From the NCBI RefSeq assembly GCF_008801835.1, contig NZ_VZOW01000005.1, forward strand, positions 62,001 to 126,000: a stretch of DNA of 64,000 nt, in the 5' to 3' direction. This stretch comes from Cupriavidus pauculus. GTDB lineage: Bacteria > Pseudomonadota > Gammaproteobacteria > Burkholderiales > Burkholderiaceae. The position numbers were made by a program, and so were the translations under genes. Every line of letters begins with the position of its first letter. Position 1 is the stretch's first letter. Positions 34,890-43,761 of the stretch are shown here, one piece after another. A model generated the notes under the pieces. That model made no database searches. It saw only the letters and a list, made by a program, of their open reading frames with translations, and was not told where the DNA came from.

Positions 34890-37304
34890 TCATGTACCAA
34901 GCGCCGCCATGTTTTCCACGCGCAATGTCTGCGGTTCGGACAACGGAATATTGGCCGAGCGCAGCCGTTTCAGAATCTCGAACAGTAGGTCGCTTTTCGT
35001 GCCGCCGGCAATCCGCGGACTGTTGACGTAACCGGTGACGCTCAGCGTGATGCCGTGCGGCGCAAGCTGGCTGAATGTGACCGACGGCGCGGGAATATCA
35101 AGAATGGCTTCGTTCTCGCGATAAACATCGAGCAGTAGATCGCGCACCGCTTCGGGGTCGGTGTTCAGCGGAAAAGTCAGCTGCAGCGTGGCCACGCCCT
35201 GCGTGTTGTTGCTCATCGTGACATTGCGAAGGTTCTGTGAAATCAGCTGGGAATTTGGCACGATCACCGTCGATCGGTCACCCAAGAGGATTTCCGTGGC
35301 GCGCACATTGATGCGACGGATATCGCCTTCCACGCCGGCAATGCTCACCATATCGCCGACCTTAACTGGGCGTTCGGTCAGCAGGATCAGCCCGGAGACA
35401 AAGTTCTTGACGATTTCCTGCAGCCCGAAGCCGATGCCCACCGACAGCGCACTGACTATCCACGCGAGGTTTTCCCATTTCACGCCGAGCAGCGACAGCG
35501 TGAGCAGCACGATCAGCACATAGCCCACGTTGCTGAACAGCGTAATCAGCGACGCGCGCAGCCCCGGTTCCATGCAGACCTTGGGCAGCAGTTCCGCGTC
35601 GAGCCAGCGGCGCACCGAGCGCAGCAGCCAGATGCCCACCACCAGCGCGATCAGCGCATTGAGAATGCGGTCGGGCATGATGTTCAGCGCGCGCAGCTTC
35701 TCGCCACCGAGCACCGTCAGCAGGCTGTTCAGCAAATCCGCCGGCGTGGTGCCGAAGCCACCGGTCAGCAGCGCCAGCACGGCAAGCAGCAACAACAGGC
35801 TGGCGCCAAGGCCGGACAGCACCGTCGAAACCTGCTCCAGATGGCTGTCGCCCACGCCAAACAACTGCTTGATCACGCGGCCGCTGCGATGCTGCGCGGA
35901 GAACAGCGCCTCGCAGAGATCGCGCGTCAGTTGGGTGAGCAGATACAGGCTGCAAAGCACGATATCGAACCAGACCAGTTCATAGGTCAGGAATCGCGCG
36001 AAGCTGATATAGCCAACCAGAAGCGCGATAAACGACACCACCACGGTTGCCGTCACGGCCGCGTGGATCAGGCCCGCCAGCGTGGCGCGCGCCTCGGGAC
36101 GTTCCCCGGTGGCGGCCACTTCCGTGCGCACGCGATTGGCGCGCAGCAGCGCCGCGCCAATCGTCAGCACCACCACCAGCGACACGAGTCCGCGTCCCAG
36201 CAGTGTCACCTGCACGCTGGTGTCGGCCATGCGGTTGAGCTGTTCCACCGTGCCGGCTAGCAGCAGCAGGCCGGCCAGCAGCGTTGGGAACGGCTTCATC
36301 GCCAAGGCGACCGGATCGGCCAGCGCCGGCAGTCGCCACGACGGATGCCGCGTGCAGAGCAGTGCGCGGCCCAGGCCTGCGATCAGCGCGCTGGTCATCG
36401 TCAGCTTGGCGATCTCGCTCATCAGATCCTGCAGCGCGGACGAAGGCGCGTCGCCGCCCGTCATTGCCGCGTAGACGATGCGCACGGCAATCGCCGTGGT
36501 GACCACCGTGGTCAGCGCCGTCGCCAATGCCAGCGCACTGAGGCGAATGCGCGTCTCTGGCAACTGCGTCAGGCAAAACCATGCCAGCCCGCGTTCGAGC
36601 AGGCGCCGGCCGAGCGACCACACCGCCAGCGCCACGCACAGCAGGATCACGGTCTTTCCGCGCTGCGACGGGTCCCATGCCTGCCGGATCATCGGCCCGA
36701 TTTCGTCGGTGAGATTGCCCAGCCGTTCTCGATCTTCGTCGGACACCTTGAACAACGGCGTCCAGAACGTGGGATTCAGGATGCTCTCGGAGCGCAGCGC
36801 AAGCTGGTCCTTGAGCCGGCTGCGCTGCAGCTTGGCCAACTGGTCCTGCAAATGGGCGATGTTTTCCTTGCCCTCGGCTGCCTGCTTCAGCTCGTCGTCG
36901 AGCTGCGCCTTGCGTGCGCTGAGCGCCGCGCGTTGCCTGACCACGGCGGGCGCTTCCTTGGCGGTGCCAGCATCGGCCGGTGGGCCGAGCAGATCGACCT
37001 GAGCCTGTAGCTGCGCGCGCTGCGGTGTGAGCGCTGCGTTGAGCTTGTCGACATCGTCGTCGAGTTGCTTCAGTGTTTCGTTCAGATCGCTGAGCTTGAT
37101 ATCGGCGGAAACGCTCGACGCCAATTGCTTGACGCGATCCTGCTCGGATTGCAGGCGCTTGAGTTCGGCCACTGCATCGGCGTGCGTGAGCGCGGGGACT
37201 GGCTGGGCTTCGGCGTCCGAAGCCGATTCGGCGGCGATACCGATGGACACGTGCATCAGTGCCGCGAGGACAAGGCTCATGACGAGCCAGGAGATTCGGC
37301 GCAT
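34890..37304 (-). CDS. MscS family mechanosensitive ion channel with DUF3772-like periplasmic region
   Basis: Large MscS-type channel, 804 aa. A signal peptide (MRRISWLVMSLVLAALMHVSIGIAAE) is followed by a coiled-coil-rich periplasmic domain (about 35-210), then some ten or more membrane helices, and the pore/beta domain: IVSALSVGIGFGLQEIVKNFVSGL, LLTERPVKVGDMVSI and VPNSQLISQNLRN are the canonical MscS signatures. It releases solutes on hypo-osmotic shock. The layout matches MscK/YbdG-like large channels with DUF3772. ATG at 37302-37304. It is divergent from the VOC gene. Confidence 0.92.
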   Translation of the reverse strand: MRRISWLVMSLVLAALMHVSIGIAAESASDAEAQPVPALTHADAVAELKRLQSEQDRVKQLASSVSADIKLSDLNETLKQLDDDVDKLNAALTPQRAQLQAQVDLLGPPADAGTAKEAPAVVRQRAALSARKAQLDDELKQAAEGKENIAHLQDQLAKLQRSRLKDQLALRSESILNPTFWTPLFKVSDEDRERLGNLTDEIGPMIRQAWDPSQRGKTVILLCVALAVWSLGRRLLERGLAWFCLTQLPETRIRLSALALATALTTVVTTAIAVRIVYAAMTGGDAPSSALQDLMSEIAKLTMTSALIAGLGRALLCTRHPSWRLPALADPVALAMKPFPTLLAGLLLLAGTVEQLNRMADTSVQVTLLGRGLVSLVVVLTIGAALLRANRVRTEVAATGERPEARATLAGLIHAAVTATVVVSFIALLVGYISFARFLTYELVWFDIVLCSLYLLTQLTRDLCEALFSAQHRSGRVIKQLFGVGDSHLEQVSTVLSGLGASLLLLLAVLALLTGGFGTTPADLLNSLLTVLGGEKLRALNIMPDRILNALIALVVGIWLLRSVRRWLDAELLPKVCMEPGLRASLITLFSNVGYVLIVLLTLSLLGVKWENLAWIVSALSVGIGFGLQEIVKNFVSGLILLTERPVKVGDMVSIAGVEGDIRRINVRATEILLGDRSTVIVPNSQLISQNLRNVTMSNNTQGVATLQLTFPLNTDPEAVRDLLLDVYRENEAILDIPAPSVTFSQLAPHGITLSVTGYVNSPRIAGGTKSDLLFEILKRLRSANIPLSEPQTLRVENMAALGT

Positions 37305-37429
37305 GACGGGGGGGCGCGGTGGTTGACCGGCCGGGAATTATAAGCAGCGCCGCGGTGTACATTACGCCTTGCACTGCACAGTCTCACATGCTGTTACATA
37401 ATCTGCCGAGATTCCTACAAGGACGCCCC

Positions 37430-37846
37430 ATGACGCTCGCAATCGACCGTTTTGACCATATCGTGCTCAACGTGAAAGATGTGGAAACCAGCGCCGCGTG
37501 GTACGAGCAAGTGCTCGGCATGCAGCGCGAGGATTTCGCGTCGCGCACCGGCACGCGCGTATCGGTGAAATTTGGCCAGCAAAAGATTAATCTGCGGCCG
37601 ATCGGCGAAGATCCCGTGGCGTGGTTCACCGGCGTGCATCCCACCTCCGGCAGCGACGACCTGTGTTTTATCACGCGCATGCCGCCGCAGGAGGTGGTTG
37701 CGCATTTCCTGGCGCACAAGGTGCCGGTGGAAGCGGGGCCGGCGCAGCGCACGGGCGCGTTGGGGCCCATCACGTCGGTGTATTGCCGCGACCCAGATGG
37801 CAATCTGATCGAAGTGGCCAGCTACCCGCCGCAAGAGAAGGCGTAA
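37430..37846 (+). CDS. VOC family protein (glyoxalase/dioxygenase superfamily)
   Basis: A 138 aa single-domain vicinal oxygen chelate protein with two beta-alpha-beta-beta-beta modules. Likely metal ligands are His in FDHIVLNVKD and Glu in GNLIEVASYP. The signature SVYCRDPDGNLIEV is typical of the YaeR/glyoxalase-like group. ATG 37430 follows ACAAGGACGCCCC; the frame extends upstream but without a site. Substrate unknown; may act in glyoxal detoxification or simply be a small ligand binder. Confidence 0.87.
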   Translation: MTLAIDRFDHIVLNVKDVETSAAWYEQVLGMQREDFASRTGTRVSVKFGQQKINLRPIGEDPVAWFTGVHPTSGSDDLCFITRMPPQEVVAHFLAHKVPVEAGPAQRTGALGPITSVYCRDPDGNLIEVASYPPQEKA

Positions 37847-37886
37847 GCACCGCACGCCAGTCATCAAACCATTTTTCATCGCATTC

Positions 37887-38282
37887 ATGAAGCACGTAGT
37901 CCGCCTTGCCAAGGCACTTGCCGCCGCAGCCACGCTGTCCACCGCGCTGGTGGCGCCCAACGCTCATGGCGCCGGCGATATCCAGGCCGGCAAGGACCTT
38001 TTCTCCGCACGCTGTGCGTCGTGCCATCACGTCGGCCCGTCGGCGCGCGCCGCGTTTGGCCCGCAGCTCAACGGCATCTTCGGGCGCAAGGCGGGCGGCA
38101 CGGAAGACTATCGTTACTCGGATGCCATGAAGACCTCTGCCGTGGTGTGGGACGAGGCCAGCTTGCGCGCGTTCGTGCAATCGCCGGCCAAGGTGGTGCC
38201 CGGCACGAAGATGCGCTTCTGGGGCATCAGCAATACCAAACAGATCGACGACCTGCTCGCCTATCTGCGCACGTTCCAGTAG
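37887..38282 (+). CDS. Class I c-type cytochrome
   Basis: Exported monoheme cytochrome c, 131 aa. The signal peptide ends near PNAHGAG; heme attachment is CASCH (Cys43, Cys46, His47), the distal ligand is Met109 in PGTKMRFWG, and YRYSDAMKTSAVVWDEASL is typical of mitochondrial-type cytochrome c2/c-550. It will need the cytochrome c maturation system, encoded at the other end of this window. It lies 40 bp downstream of the VOC gene and is convergent with a LysR gene. Confidence 0.93.
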   Translation: MKHVVRLAKALAAAATLSTALVAPNAHGAGDIQAGKDLFSARCASCHHVGPSARAAFGPQLNGIFGRKAGGTEDYRYSDAMKTSAVVWDEASLRAFVQSPAKVVPGTKMRFWGISNTKQIDDLLAYLRTFQ

Positions 38283-38286
38283 CGCC

Positions 38287-39177
38287 TTATTCCACGTGCG
38301 CTTCGAGAATATCGATCATGCGCTCGGCCAGCGGCGACAGGTACGCGCCTGCGCGCATCATCACGCCGACGCGACGGCCCAGGTCCAGCGCGTCGGCGCG
38401 TAGCGCCAGCGGCCGCAGGCCCGCGCGCTTGCTGTTGCCGGTCGATCCCGCAATGCACAACATGCCGGTGCCGCGCACGAGGTCGAACAGCGTCGTGCTG
38501 CCAAAATCGGTTTCCACGCGCAGGATTGGCGACGGCAGCCCAAGCTCGGCAAACGCGGCGTCCAGTTGCTGGCGGATCAACACGTGCGCGCTCGGCAGCA
38601 GCCATTGCTGATCGACCAGATCGGCCAGCGCCAAATTTCGCCGTCCTTGCAGCGGATGATTCTCATCGGCCACAACGGCCAGCCGATCGGTGAACAGTTC
38701 ACGCGATAGCAGCGCGGGATTTGCCTGGCGCGGCAGCGGCGCAATTGCCAGATCGAGGTCGCCGGCCTGCACCAGATCCATCAGTTCGCGCGCTACGCGC
38801 ATCGTCAACCGTAATCGGGCGACTGGCCGTTCGCGGATCAACTGCCGGCATGCGCCTAGCACCAGCGCATTCGGCATCGACGGCGAATAGCCCAGCCGCA
38901 GCAGGCCCTGTTCGCCGGTCTGGATGCCGCGCATTTCCTTGAGCGCATCTTCATACTCGAGCCGGATACGGCGCGCGCGCTCCAGGAATACCGTGCCCGC
39001 TTGCGTGACACGCATGCCTAGCGCGCTACGCTCGAACAGCGGCATGCCCAGTTGCGCCTCCACGCGCTGTATCGCCTTGGTCAGCGCCGGTTGCGTCATG
39101 CCCAATGCTTCGGCGGCGCGGCCGATGCCGCCGTGCGCGCCGACGGCCAGCACGTATTCCAGATCGCGAGTCTCCAT
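38287..39177 (-). CDS. LysR family transcriptional regulator
   Basis: A 296 aa LysR regulator. HTH: METRDLEYVLAVGAHGGIGR with AAEALGMTQPALTKAIQRVE and LGMPLFERSALGMRVTQAG. The effector domain spans about 92-292. ATG at 39175-39177 is set by the family N-terminus; the same frame stays open to 41178 through the antisense of the ligase gene, which is an artefact. It is divergent from the ligase/dehydrogenase/Bug group and probably activates it in response to the substrate or its CoA ester. It is 4 bp from the cytochrome c stop. Confidence 0.92.
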   Translation of the reverse strand: METRDLEYVLAVGAHGGIGRAAEALGMTQPALTKAIQRVEAQLGMPLFERSALGMRVTQAGTVFLERARRIRLEYEDALKEMRGIQTGEQGLLRLGYSPSMPNALVLGACRQLIRERPVARLRLTMRVARELMDLVQAGDLDLAIAPLPRQANPALLSRELFTDRLAVVADENHPLQGRRNLALADLVDQQWLLPSAHVLIRQQLDAAFAELGLPSPILRVETDFGSTTLFDLVRGTGMLCIAGSTGNSKRAGLRPLALRADALDLGRRVGVMMRAGAYLSPLAERMIDILEAHVE

Positions 39178-39197
39178 CGCACATTCCTGTTGGTTAT

Positions 39198-39212
39198 GAC
39201 TGGATGCCAGTC
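39198..39212. promoter_or_regulatory. Short palindrome between LysR and ligase genes
   Basis: GACTGG (39198-39203) and CCAGTC (39207-39212) are exact inverted arms around ATG. It lies 20 bp upstream of the LysR start and 73 bp upstream of the ligase start, a usual place for a LysR operator, but six-base arms are weak evidence. Confidence 0.3.
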
Positions 39213-39285
39213 GCGCCATTGTGGTAATGGGCTGCATCTTACAGACTGCGTGGACACATACCAATTCCAATACAAGGAGACATCG

Positions 39286-40839
39286 ATGACGTTCGCCTAT
39301 TTCCTCAGGCGCGCGGCGCGCTATTGGGGCGACAATCCCGCCGTGCTTTATCGCGACCGGGCGCTGACCTACCGCCAGCTTGACGAGCGCTCGACGCGGC
39401 TGGCCAATGCGCTGCTGGCGTTGGGGCTGCGCAAGGGCGACCGTGTGGCGATCCAGTCGCGCAACTGCCCGGAGATCGTCGAGATCGAATGTGCGCTGTA
39501 CAAGGCGGGGCTGGTCAAGGCCGCGCTGAATCCGCGTTTTACGGCCAACGAAGCGTCGGACGTGGTGGAAAACTGCACGCCGCGCGTGATGATCGCCGGC
39601 TCGGGCTACACCGGTTATTCGCGGGAAACGCGCGGGTTTGGTGCGGTCGAGCATTTCTTCGCAATTGCCGGCGCACAGGCGCATTACGGCGCGTACGAGG
39701 CGCTGATCGAGCGCGGCGCCAACACCGCGATCGACTATGTGCCGCAGGACGATGATCTGGCGGTGCTGCATTTCTCGTCCGGATCCACTGGCAAGATCAA
39801 GGCGGCCATGCAGAGCTACGGCAACCGGCTGGCGTCGATGCGCAAGATGATCCTGACGATGGACCGCCCCGCACGCCCCGGCGACCGTCTGGCGCTGATC
39901 GGGCCGATCACCCATGCGTCCGGCATGCTGATGCAGCCGTACCTGTTCCTGGGCGCCACGCTGGTGCTGTTCGAGAAATTCGAGCCGGCGCATTTCCTTG
40001 CCGAAGTCTCGCGCCTGAAACTGACGCATGTCTTTATGGTGCCGGCCATGATTAACATGCTGCTGGCCGAGCCCACGTTGGCCACCGCGGACCTGAGCAG
40101 CCTGAAGACGCTGGCCTACGGCGCCGCGCCGATGGCGCCCGCACGCATCCGCGAGGCCTGGGAGCGCATCGGCCCGGTGCTGTCGCAAGGCTATGGCGCG
40201 AGCGAATCGACCTCGGGCGTTACGCGCCTGTCCACGGCCGATCACGCACTGGCCATCGCCGCGCATCCGGAGCGGCTGGCATCGTGCGGCCGCGCGCTGG
40301 GCGAAACCGAAGTGCGCGTGGTGAACGAGCGCGGCGAGGAAGTGAGCGGCGATGAGATCGGTGAACTTGTGATTCGCGGTGCGGACGTGTTCCAGGGCTA
40401 CTGGGGCGAACCAGAACTGACGCGCGAAGTGCTGATCGACGGCTGGCTGCACACCGGCGATCTGGCGCGCGTCGATGCCGACGGCTATCTCTATCTGGTG
40501 GACCGCAAGAAGGACATGATCATCTCCGGCGGCTTCAACGTCTATCCGACCGAAGTGGAAGCCACGCTGTACCAGCATCCCGACGTGATGGAGGCATGCG
40601 TCATCAGCGTGCCCGACGATACCTGGGGCGAAAGCGTGAAGGCCGTGGTGGCGCTCTGGCCGGGACGCCAGGCCAGCGCGGCGGAACTGATCGGTCACTG
40701 CCGCGCGCGCATCGCGGATTACAAGTCGCCGCGCTCGGTGGATTTCGTCGCCGAACTGCCGAAGAACGCCAGTGGAAAGCTCGCGCGCAAGCTGGTGCGC
40801 GAACAGTACTGGATGGGCGCCACCCGCCGTGTCAATTGA
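39286..40839 (+). CDS. AMP-dependent acyl-CoA synthetase/ligase (ANL superfamily)
   Basis: Activates a carboxylic acid to its CoA thioester at the cost of ATP to AMP, 517 aa. Motifs in order: LHFSSGSTGKIKAAM (P-loop-like A3), QGYGASESTSGV (A5), GWLHTGDLARVDADGYLYLV (A7), DRKKDMIISGGFNVYPTEVE (A8) and PKNASGKLARKLVRE (A10 with the catalytic Lys). The N-terminal part MTFAYFLRRAARYWGDNPAV resembles long-chain or aromatic acid ligases. ATG 39286 follows AAGGAGACATCG. It is the first gene of a group with an acyl-CoA dehydrogenase and a Bug receptor. Substrate unknown. Confidence 0.93.
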   Translation: MTFAYFLRRAARYWGDNPAVLYRDRALTYRQLDERSTRLANALLALGLRKGDRVAIQSRNCPEIVEIECALYKAGLVKAALNPRFTANEASDVVENCTPRVMIAGSGYTGYSRETRGFGAVEHFFAIAGAQAHYGAYEALIERGANTAIDYVPQDDDLAVLHFSSGSTGKIKAAMQSYGNRLASMRKMILTMDRPARPGDRLALIGPITHASGMLMQPYLFLGATLVLFEKFEPAHFLAEVSRLKLTHVFMVPAMINMLLAEPTLATADLSSLKTLAYGAAPMAPARIREAWERIGPVLSQGYGASESTSGVTRLSTADHALAIAAHPERLASCGRALGETEVRVVNERGEEVSGDEIGELVIRGADVFQGYWGEPELTREVLIDGWLHTGDLARVDADGYLYLVDRKKDMIISGGFNVYPTEVEATLYQHPDVMEACVISVPDDTWGESVKAVVALWPGRQASAAELIGHCRARIADYKSPRSVDFVAELPKNASGKLARKLVREQYWMGATRRVN

Positions 40840-40858
40840 AGCCGTCAGGAATCCACCC

Positions 40859-42034
40859 ATGTTCGACCATCTGACCAATCCCGTGCTGATCGACACGCGC
40901 GCAGCGGTGCAGCGTTTTATCGACGAAGAGCTGCGCCCGCTGGAGCGCGAACTGGGCCTCGGCACCGAAGATCCCTGGCCGCGCGAGGTGCTGCGCAAGG
41001 TCTGGCGGCGATCGAGCGAACTCGGGCTGTATGCGGCCTGCCTGCCGGTGGAACTGGGCGGCAAGGGGCTCAATATTGCCGAGCAGTGCGCGCTGAAAGC
41101 CGACCTGGCCGCCAGCGGCGCGGTGCTGGCGCCGCATGTGCTGGGCGATCTTGGCGGCCCGCCGCGCGTGGGCAACATGCTGAAATACGCGACGTCCGAT
41201 CAACTGGCGCGCTATTTCCAGCCGGTGATTCGCGGAGAAAAATCGACCTGCTTCGCGCTGACCGAGCCGCATTCGGGATCCGATGCGCAGAGCATCCGCA
41301 CCAGTGCCGTCGTCGACGGCGACGAGCTGGTGATCAACGGCCAGAAGCACTACATTAGCGGCGCGCCGTTCGCGGACTTTGCCATCGTGATGTGCGTGAC
41401 CGACGCCACGACGTCGCCGCCGGCCATCACCGCGGTGCTGGTCGATCTGGACTTGCCGGGCGTGACGGTGAGCACCGAATACGTGCCGATGTCGGGCCAG
41501 CATATCGACGGCGATATCCGCTTCGAAAACGTGCGCGTGCCGCGCGCCAACATTTTTGGCGGCGAGGGCAGGGGCTTCAAGCTTGGCATGTCGCGTATCA
41601 ATGTGAATCGGCTGCTGCACTGCCCGTCGATGCTGGGGCTGGCCACGCGCGCGTACCAGGCGTCGGTGGAATATGCGGGCCAGCGCCGGCAGTTCGGCGG
41701 ACCGATCGCGCGCTTCCAGGCCATCCAGCACATGCTGGCCGATATGGCGGCGGCGCTGTGGGCGTGCGAAAGCATGATCGCGCAGACCGCGATGCTGGCC
41801 GATGCCGGCGCGGACCTGCGCATGAAGGCGGCAGCGTGCAAGCTGTTCGTGTCCGAACGCTGCTTCGAGGTGGCCGACAAGGCGGTGCAGATCCACGGCA
41901 ACGTGGGCGTCACGCGCGGTCATCCGGTAGAGCAGACTTGGCGCAAGCTGCGGATGTTCCGCATTTTCACGGGCACCAGCGAAATCCAGCGCAACACCAT
42001 CGCAAAGGCCATTCTCGATCCGGGCGCGGCCTGA
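40859..42034 (+). CDS. Acyl-CoA dehydrogenase family protein
   Basis: FAD-dependent acyl-CoA oxidation, 391 aa, the usual length. FAD/substrate-binding segments: CFALTEPHSGSDAQSIRTSA, INGQKHYISGAPFADFAIVM, YAGQRRQFGGPIARFQAIQH and IHGNVGVTRGHPVEQTWRKL ending in RIFTGTSEIQRNTIAKAIL. It resembles the CaiA/ACAD10-11 type. It starts 19 bp after the ligase and should oxidise the CoA ester made by it, passing electrons to ETF. ATG 40859, at the end of the family-typical N-terminus. Confidence 0.93.
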   Translation: MFDHLTNPVLIDTRAAVQRFIDEELRPLERELGLGTEDPWPREVLRKVWRRSSELGLYAACLPVELGGKGLNIAEQCALKADLAASGAVLAPHVLGDLGGPPRVGNMLKYATSDQLARYFQPVIRGEKSTCFALTEPHSGSDAQSIRTSAVVDGDELVINGQKHYISGAPFADFAIVMCVTDATTSPPAITAVLVDLDLPGVTVSTEYVPMSGQHIDGDIRFENVRVPRANIFGGEGRGFKLGMSRINVNRLLHCPSMLGLATRAYQASVEYAGQRRQFGGPIARFQAIQHMLADMAAALWACESMIAQTAMLADAGADLRMKAAACKLFVSERCFEVADKAVQIHGNVGVTRGHPVEQTWRKLRMFRIFTGTSEIQRNTIAKAILDPGAA

Positions 42035-42100
42035 TTCGCCAGGACCACAACCTCGACGGCGACGCCGCCCAGACGGCGCGCCCAACGACAGGAGACAAAC

Positions 42101-43099
42101 ATGAATCGTCGACAGTGGCTTGCCACCGCGGGCGCTGCGGCCGGCGCCGCAGCATTGAATGGCATGACAGGCCGCCTGGCCATGGCTGCCGCCCCCTATC
42201 CGTCGCGTCCGATCCGCCTGATCGTGCCTTTTATCGCCGGCACCGCGCCGGATTCGATGGCGCGCACCATTTCAGCTGAGCTGGCGCCAGTGCTGGGCCA
42301 ACCGCTGGTGGTGGAGAACATCGGCGGCGCGGGCGGCATCATCGGCGCACGCGCATTGAAGCGCGCCCAGCCCGATGGCTACACGCTCGGCGTGCTGGCC
42401 AATCAGCATGTCATCAACGTGCATCTGTATCGCGACCAGCCGTACGACGCCGCCAAGGATTTCACGGCGATTTCCGCGCTGTCCGGCGGACCGGTGGTGC
42501 TGGCCGTGCCCGCGTCGTCGCCTTTCAAGACCGCGCGCGATCTGGTCGATGCGATGCGCAAGCAGCCCGATGGCCTGAACTATGGATCGGGCGGCAAGGG
42601 CAGCGTATCGCATCTGGCCGTGGAGACGCTGCTGCACCAGACACACACGAAAGCCGTGCATATCCCCTACAAGGGCGCGAGCGAGATCGTGACGGCGATG
42701 CTGAGCGGCCAGACGCAATTCGGCATGCCGGTGCTGTCCACGGCGGCGCCGTTCCTGCGCAACGGCCAGATCCGGCCGCTGGCTGTGTCATCGGCGGCGC
42801 GTTCGATCTATTTCCCCGATGTGCCGACGCTGGCGGAATCGCTGTCGCCGGGCTTTGTACTCGATAACTGGAGCGGCCTGTTTGCACCGGCCGGGTTGCC
42901 TGCGGCGCTGACCAAGAAGCTGTTCGATGCGGTGGCGGCACTGCAAGCCAGCGGCAAGCTTGATGCAACGATGAAGGCCAACGCGGGAGAAATTCGCAAG
43001 AGCCAATCGCCGGGCCAGTTCACGCAGATGGTGGCGGCCGACAATGCGCGTTATGGAAAGCTGATCGAGGAGATCGGGATGCGGGGGGAGGCGGGGTAA
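42101..43099 (+). CDS. Bug family tripartite tricarboxylate transporter substrate-binding protein
   Basis: Periplasmic receptor of the Bug family, 332 aa. The N-terminus MNRRQWLATAGAAAGAAAL carries twin Arg and may use the Tat pathway; the mature protein begins near APYPSRPIRLIVPFIAGTAP. Family segments ENIGGAGGIIGARALKRAQP and NYGSGGKGSVSHLAVE follow, and the C-terminal lobe ends AADNARYGKLIEEIGM. ATG 42101 follows CAGGAGACAAAC. It is last in the ligase/dehydrogenase group, followed by the terminator at 43143; it likely binds the acid processed by them. No membrane partner is nearby. Confidence 0.93.
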   Translation: MNRRQWLATAGAAAGAAALNGMTGRLAMAAAPYPSRPIRLIVPFIAGTAPDSMARTISAELAPVLGQPLVVENIGGAGGIIGARALKRAQPDGYTLGVLANQHVINVHLYRDQPYDAAKDFTAISALSGGPVVLAVPASSPFKTARDLVDAMRKQPDGLNYGSGGKGSVSHLAVETLLHQTHTKAVHIPYKGASEIVTAMLSGQTQFGMPVLSTAAPFLRNGQIRPLAVSSAARSIYFPDVPTLAESLSPGFVLDNWSGLFAPAGLPAALTKKLFDAVAALQASGKLDATMKANAGEIRKSQSPGQFTQMVAADNARYGKLIEEIGMRGEAG

Positions 43100-43142
43100 G
43101 GCGCTTGACGCGCCTGAACTGCTTCAGGCGGTGAGGAAAAGA

Positions 43143-43173
43143 AAAAAGCCCTGGGGAAAGTCCAGGGCTTTTT
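43143..43173. terminator. Bidirectional intrinsic terminator
   Basis: AAAAGCCCTGG (from 43144) pairs with CCAGGGCTTTT across a GGAAAGT loop, flanked by A-run and T-run, so it can terminate both the rightward Bug operon and the leftward pilin gene. The hairpin CGCCTGAA/TTCAGGCG just before it (43111-43130) may assist. Confidence 0.85.
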
Positions 43174-43191
43174 AGCTTGCTTAGGTTTGCA

Positions 43192-43691
43192 TTACGACGC
43201 GGGGCAGCTAGCCGGTGCGAAGGAGTTATTCCAGCCGTTAGCCGCAACCCCTCCAGTCACTCCGCAGGTCCACGAGCCCGTGCTCGAGCGGGACCACGTC
43301 ACAGTGGCCCCTGCCACCGAACCCGAGGCAGACCCCCCAATTGGCCAGAGATCGTCGATGCAGCGGCTGCAAGAACAATCGTCGGCAACTGATTCGTATT
43401 GACTGCACCATCAAGCAACGTCGACTGAGTGCGCCCCGGGTTGCAGTCAGTTGCGTTTGCCGGCACACCGTCCGTAATTACGGTGCGCCCTTCGTTAAGA
43501 CAGGTCTCAGCAGCAGTGCGCAGAGCCGAAAGCTCACCGATCACGCGATTCACCTGCGACTTGGCCACATACGACTGATATTGCGGAATCGCAATCGCAG
43601 CCAGGATACCGATGATCGCGACCACGATCATCAGTTCGATCAGCGTGAAGCCCTTTTGTACCCGTTGGATTCCGATCCGTGCTTTTTTCAT
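43192..43691 (-). pseudogene. pilA: Type IV pilin PilA, frameshifted at a G6 tract
   Basis: Major type IV pilin. Leader [14 protein letters not shown], cleaved by PilD before [18 protein letters not shown] with Glu5, then [20 protein letters not shown] and a Cys pair. As written the frame ends early at 43299 (130 aa) after SGQLGG. One extra G in the six-G run (43333-43338 on the plus strand) would continue [20 protein letters not shown] then WTCGVTGGVAANGW and NNSFAPASCPAS to a stop at 43192, giving 166 aa with both C-terminal cysteines of the D-region. ATG at 43689-43691 follows AAGGGGTCAATTCC. A sigma-54 promoter lies upstream. It may be an inactivated gene, a phase-OFF allele or a sequencing error. 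Confidence 0.88.
43333..43338. repeat. Homopolymer C6/G6 tract at the pilA frameshift
   Basis: Six C on the plus strand (G6 in the pilA sense strand). Seven G would restore the full pilin frame. Such tracts slip during replication; six is short for efficient phase variation, so error or fixed mutation are also possible. Confidence 0.85.
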
Positions 43692-43746
43692 GGAATTGAC
43701 CCCTTGAATTTGTTGGAACAGCAACTGCGCTGTCGGGGCATATAGA

Positions 43747-43761
43747 GCAATCGGTGTGCCA
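43747..43761 (-). promoter_or_regulatory. Sigma-54 (RpoN) promoter of pilA
   Basis: On the minus strand TGGCAC (43761-43756), five bases ACCGA, then TTGC (43750-43747) matches the sigma-54 -24/-12 consensus TGGCAC-N5-TTGC exactly. It lies about 56 bp upstream of the pilA start. In other proteobacteria pilA is driven by RpoN with the PilS-PilR system; a PilR-type site further upstream is likely but not identified. Confidence 0.9.

Noticed and set aside
38287..41178. A 963-codon open frame on the minus strand extending the LysR gene through the ligase region
   Set aside because: The part beyond 39177 is antisense to the ligase, has no family similarity and is His/Arg/Gln-rich, as expected for the shadow of a GC-rich gene. 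The LysR N-terminus fixes the true start.
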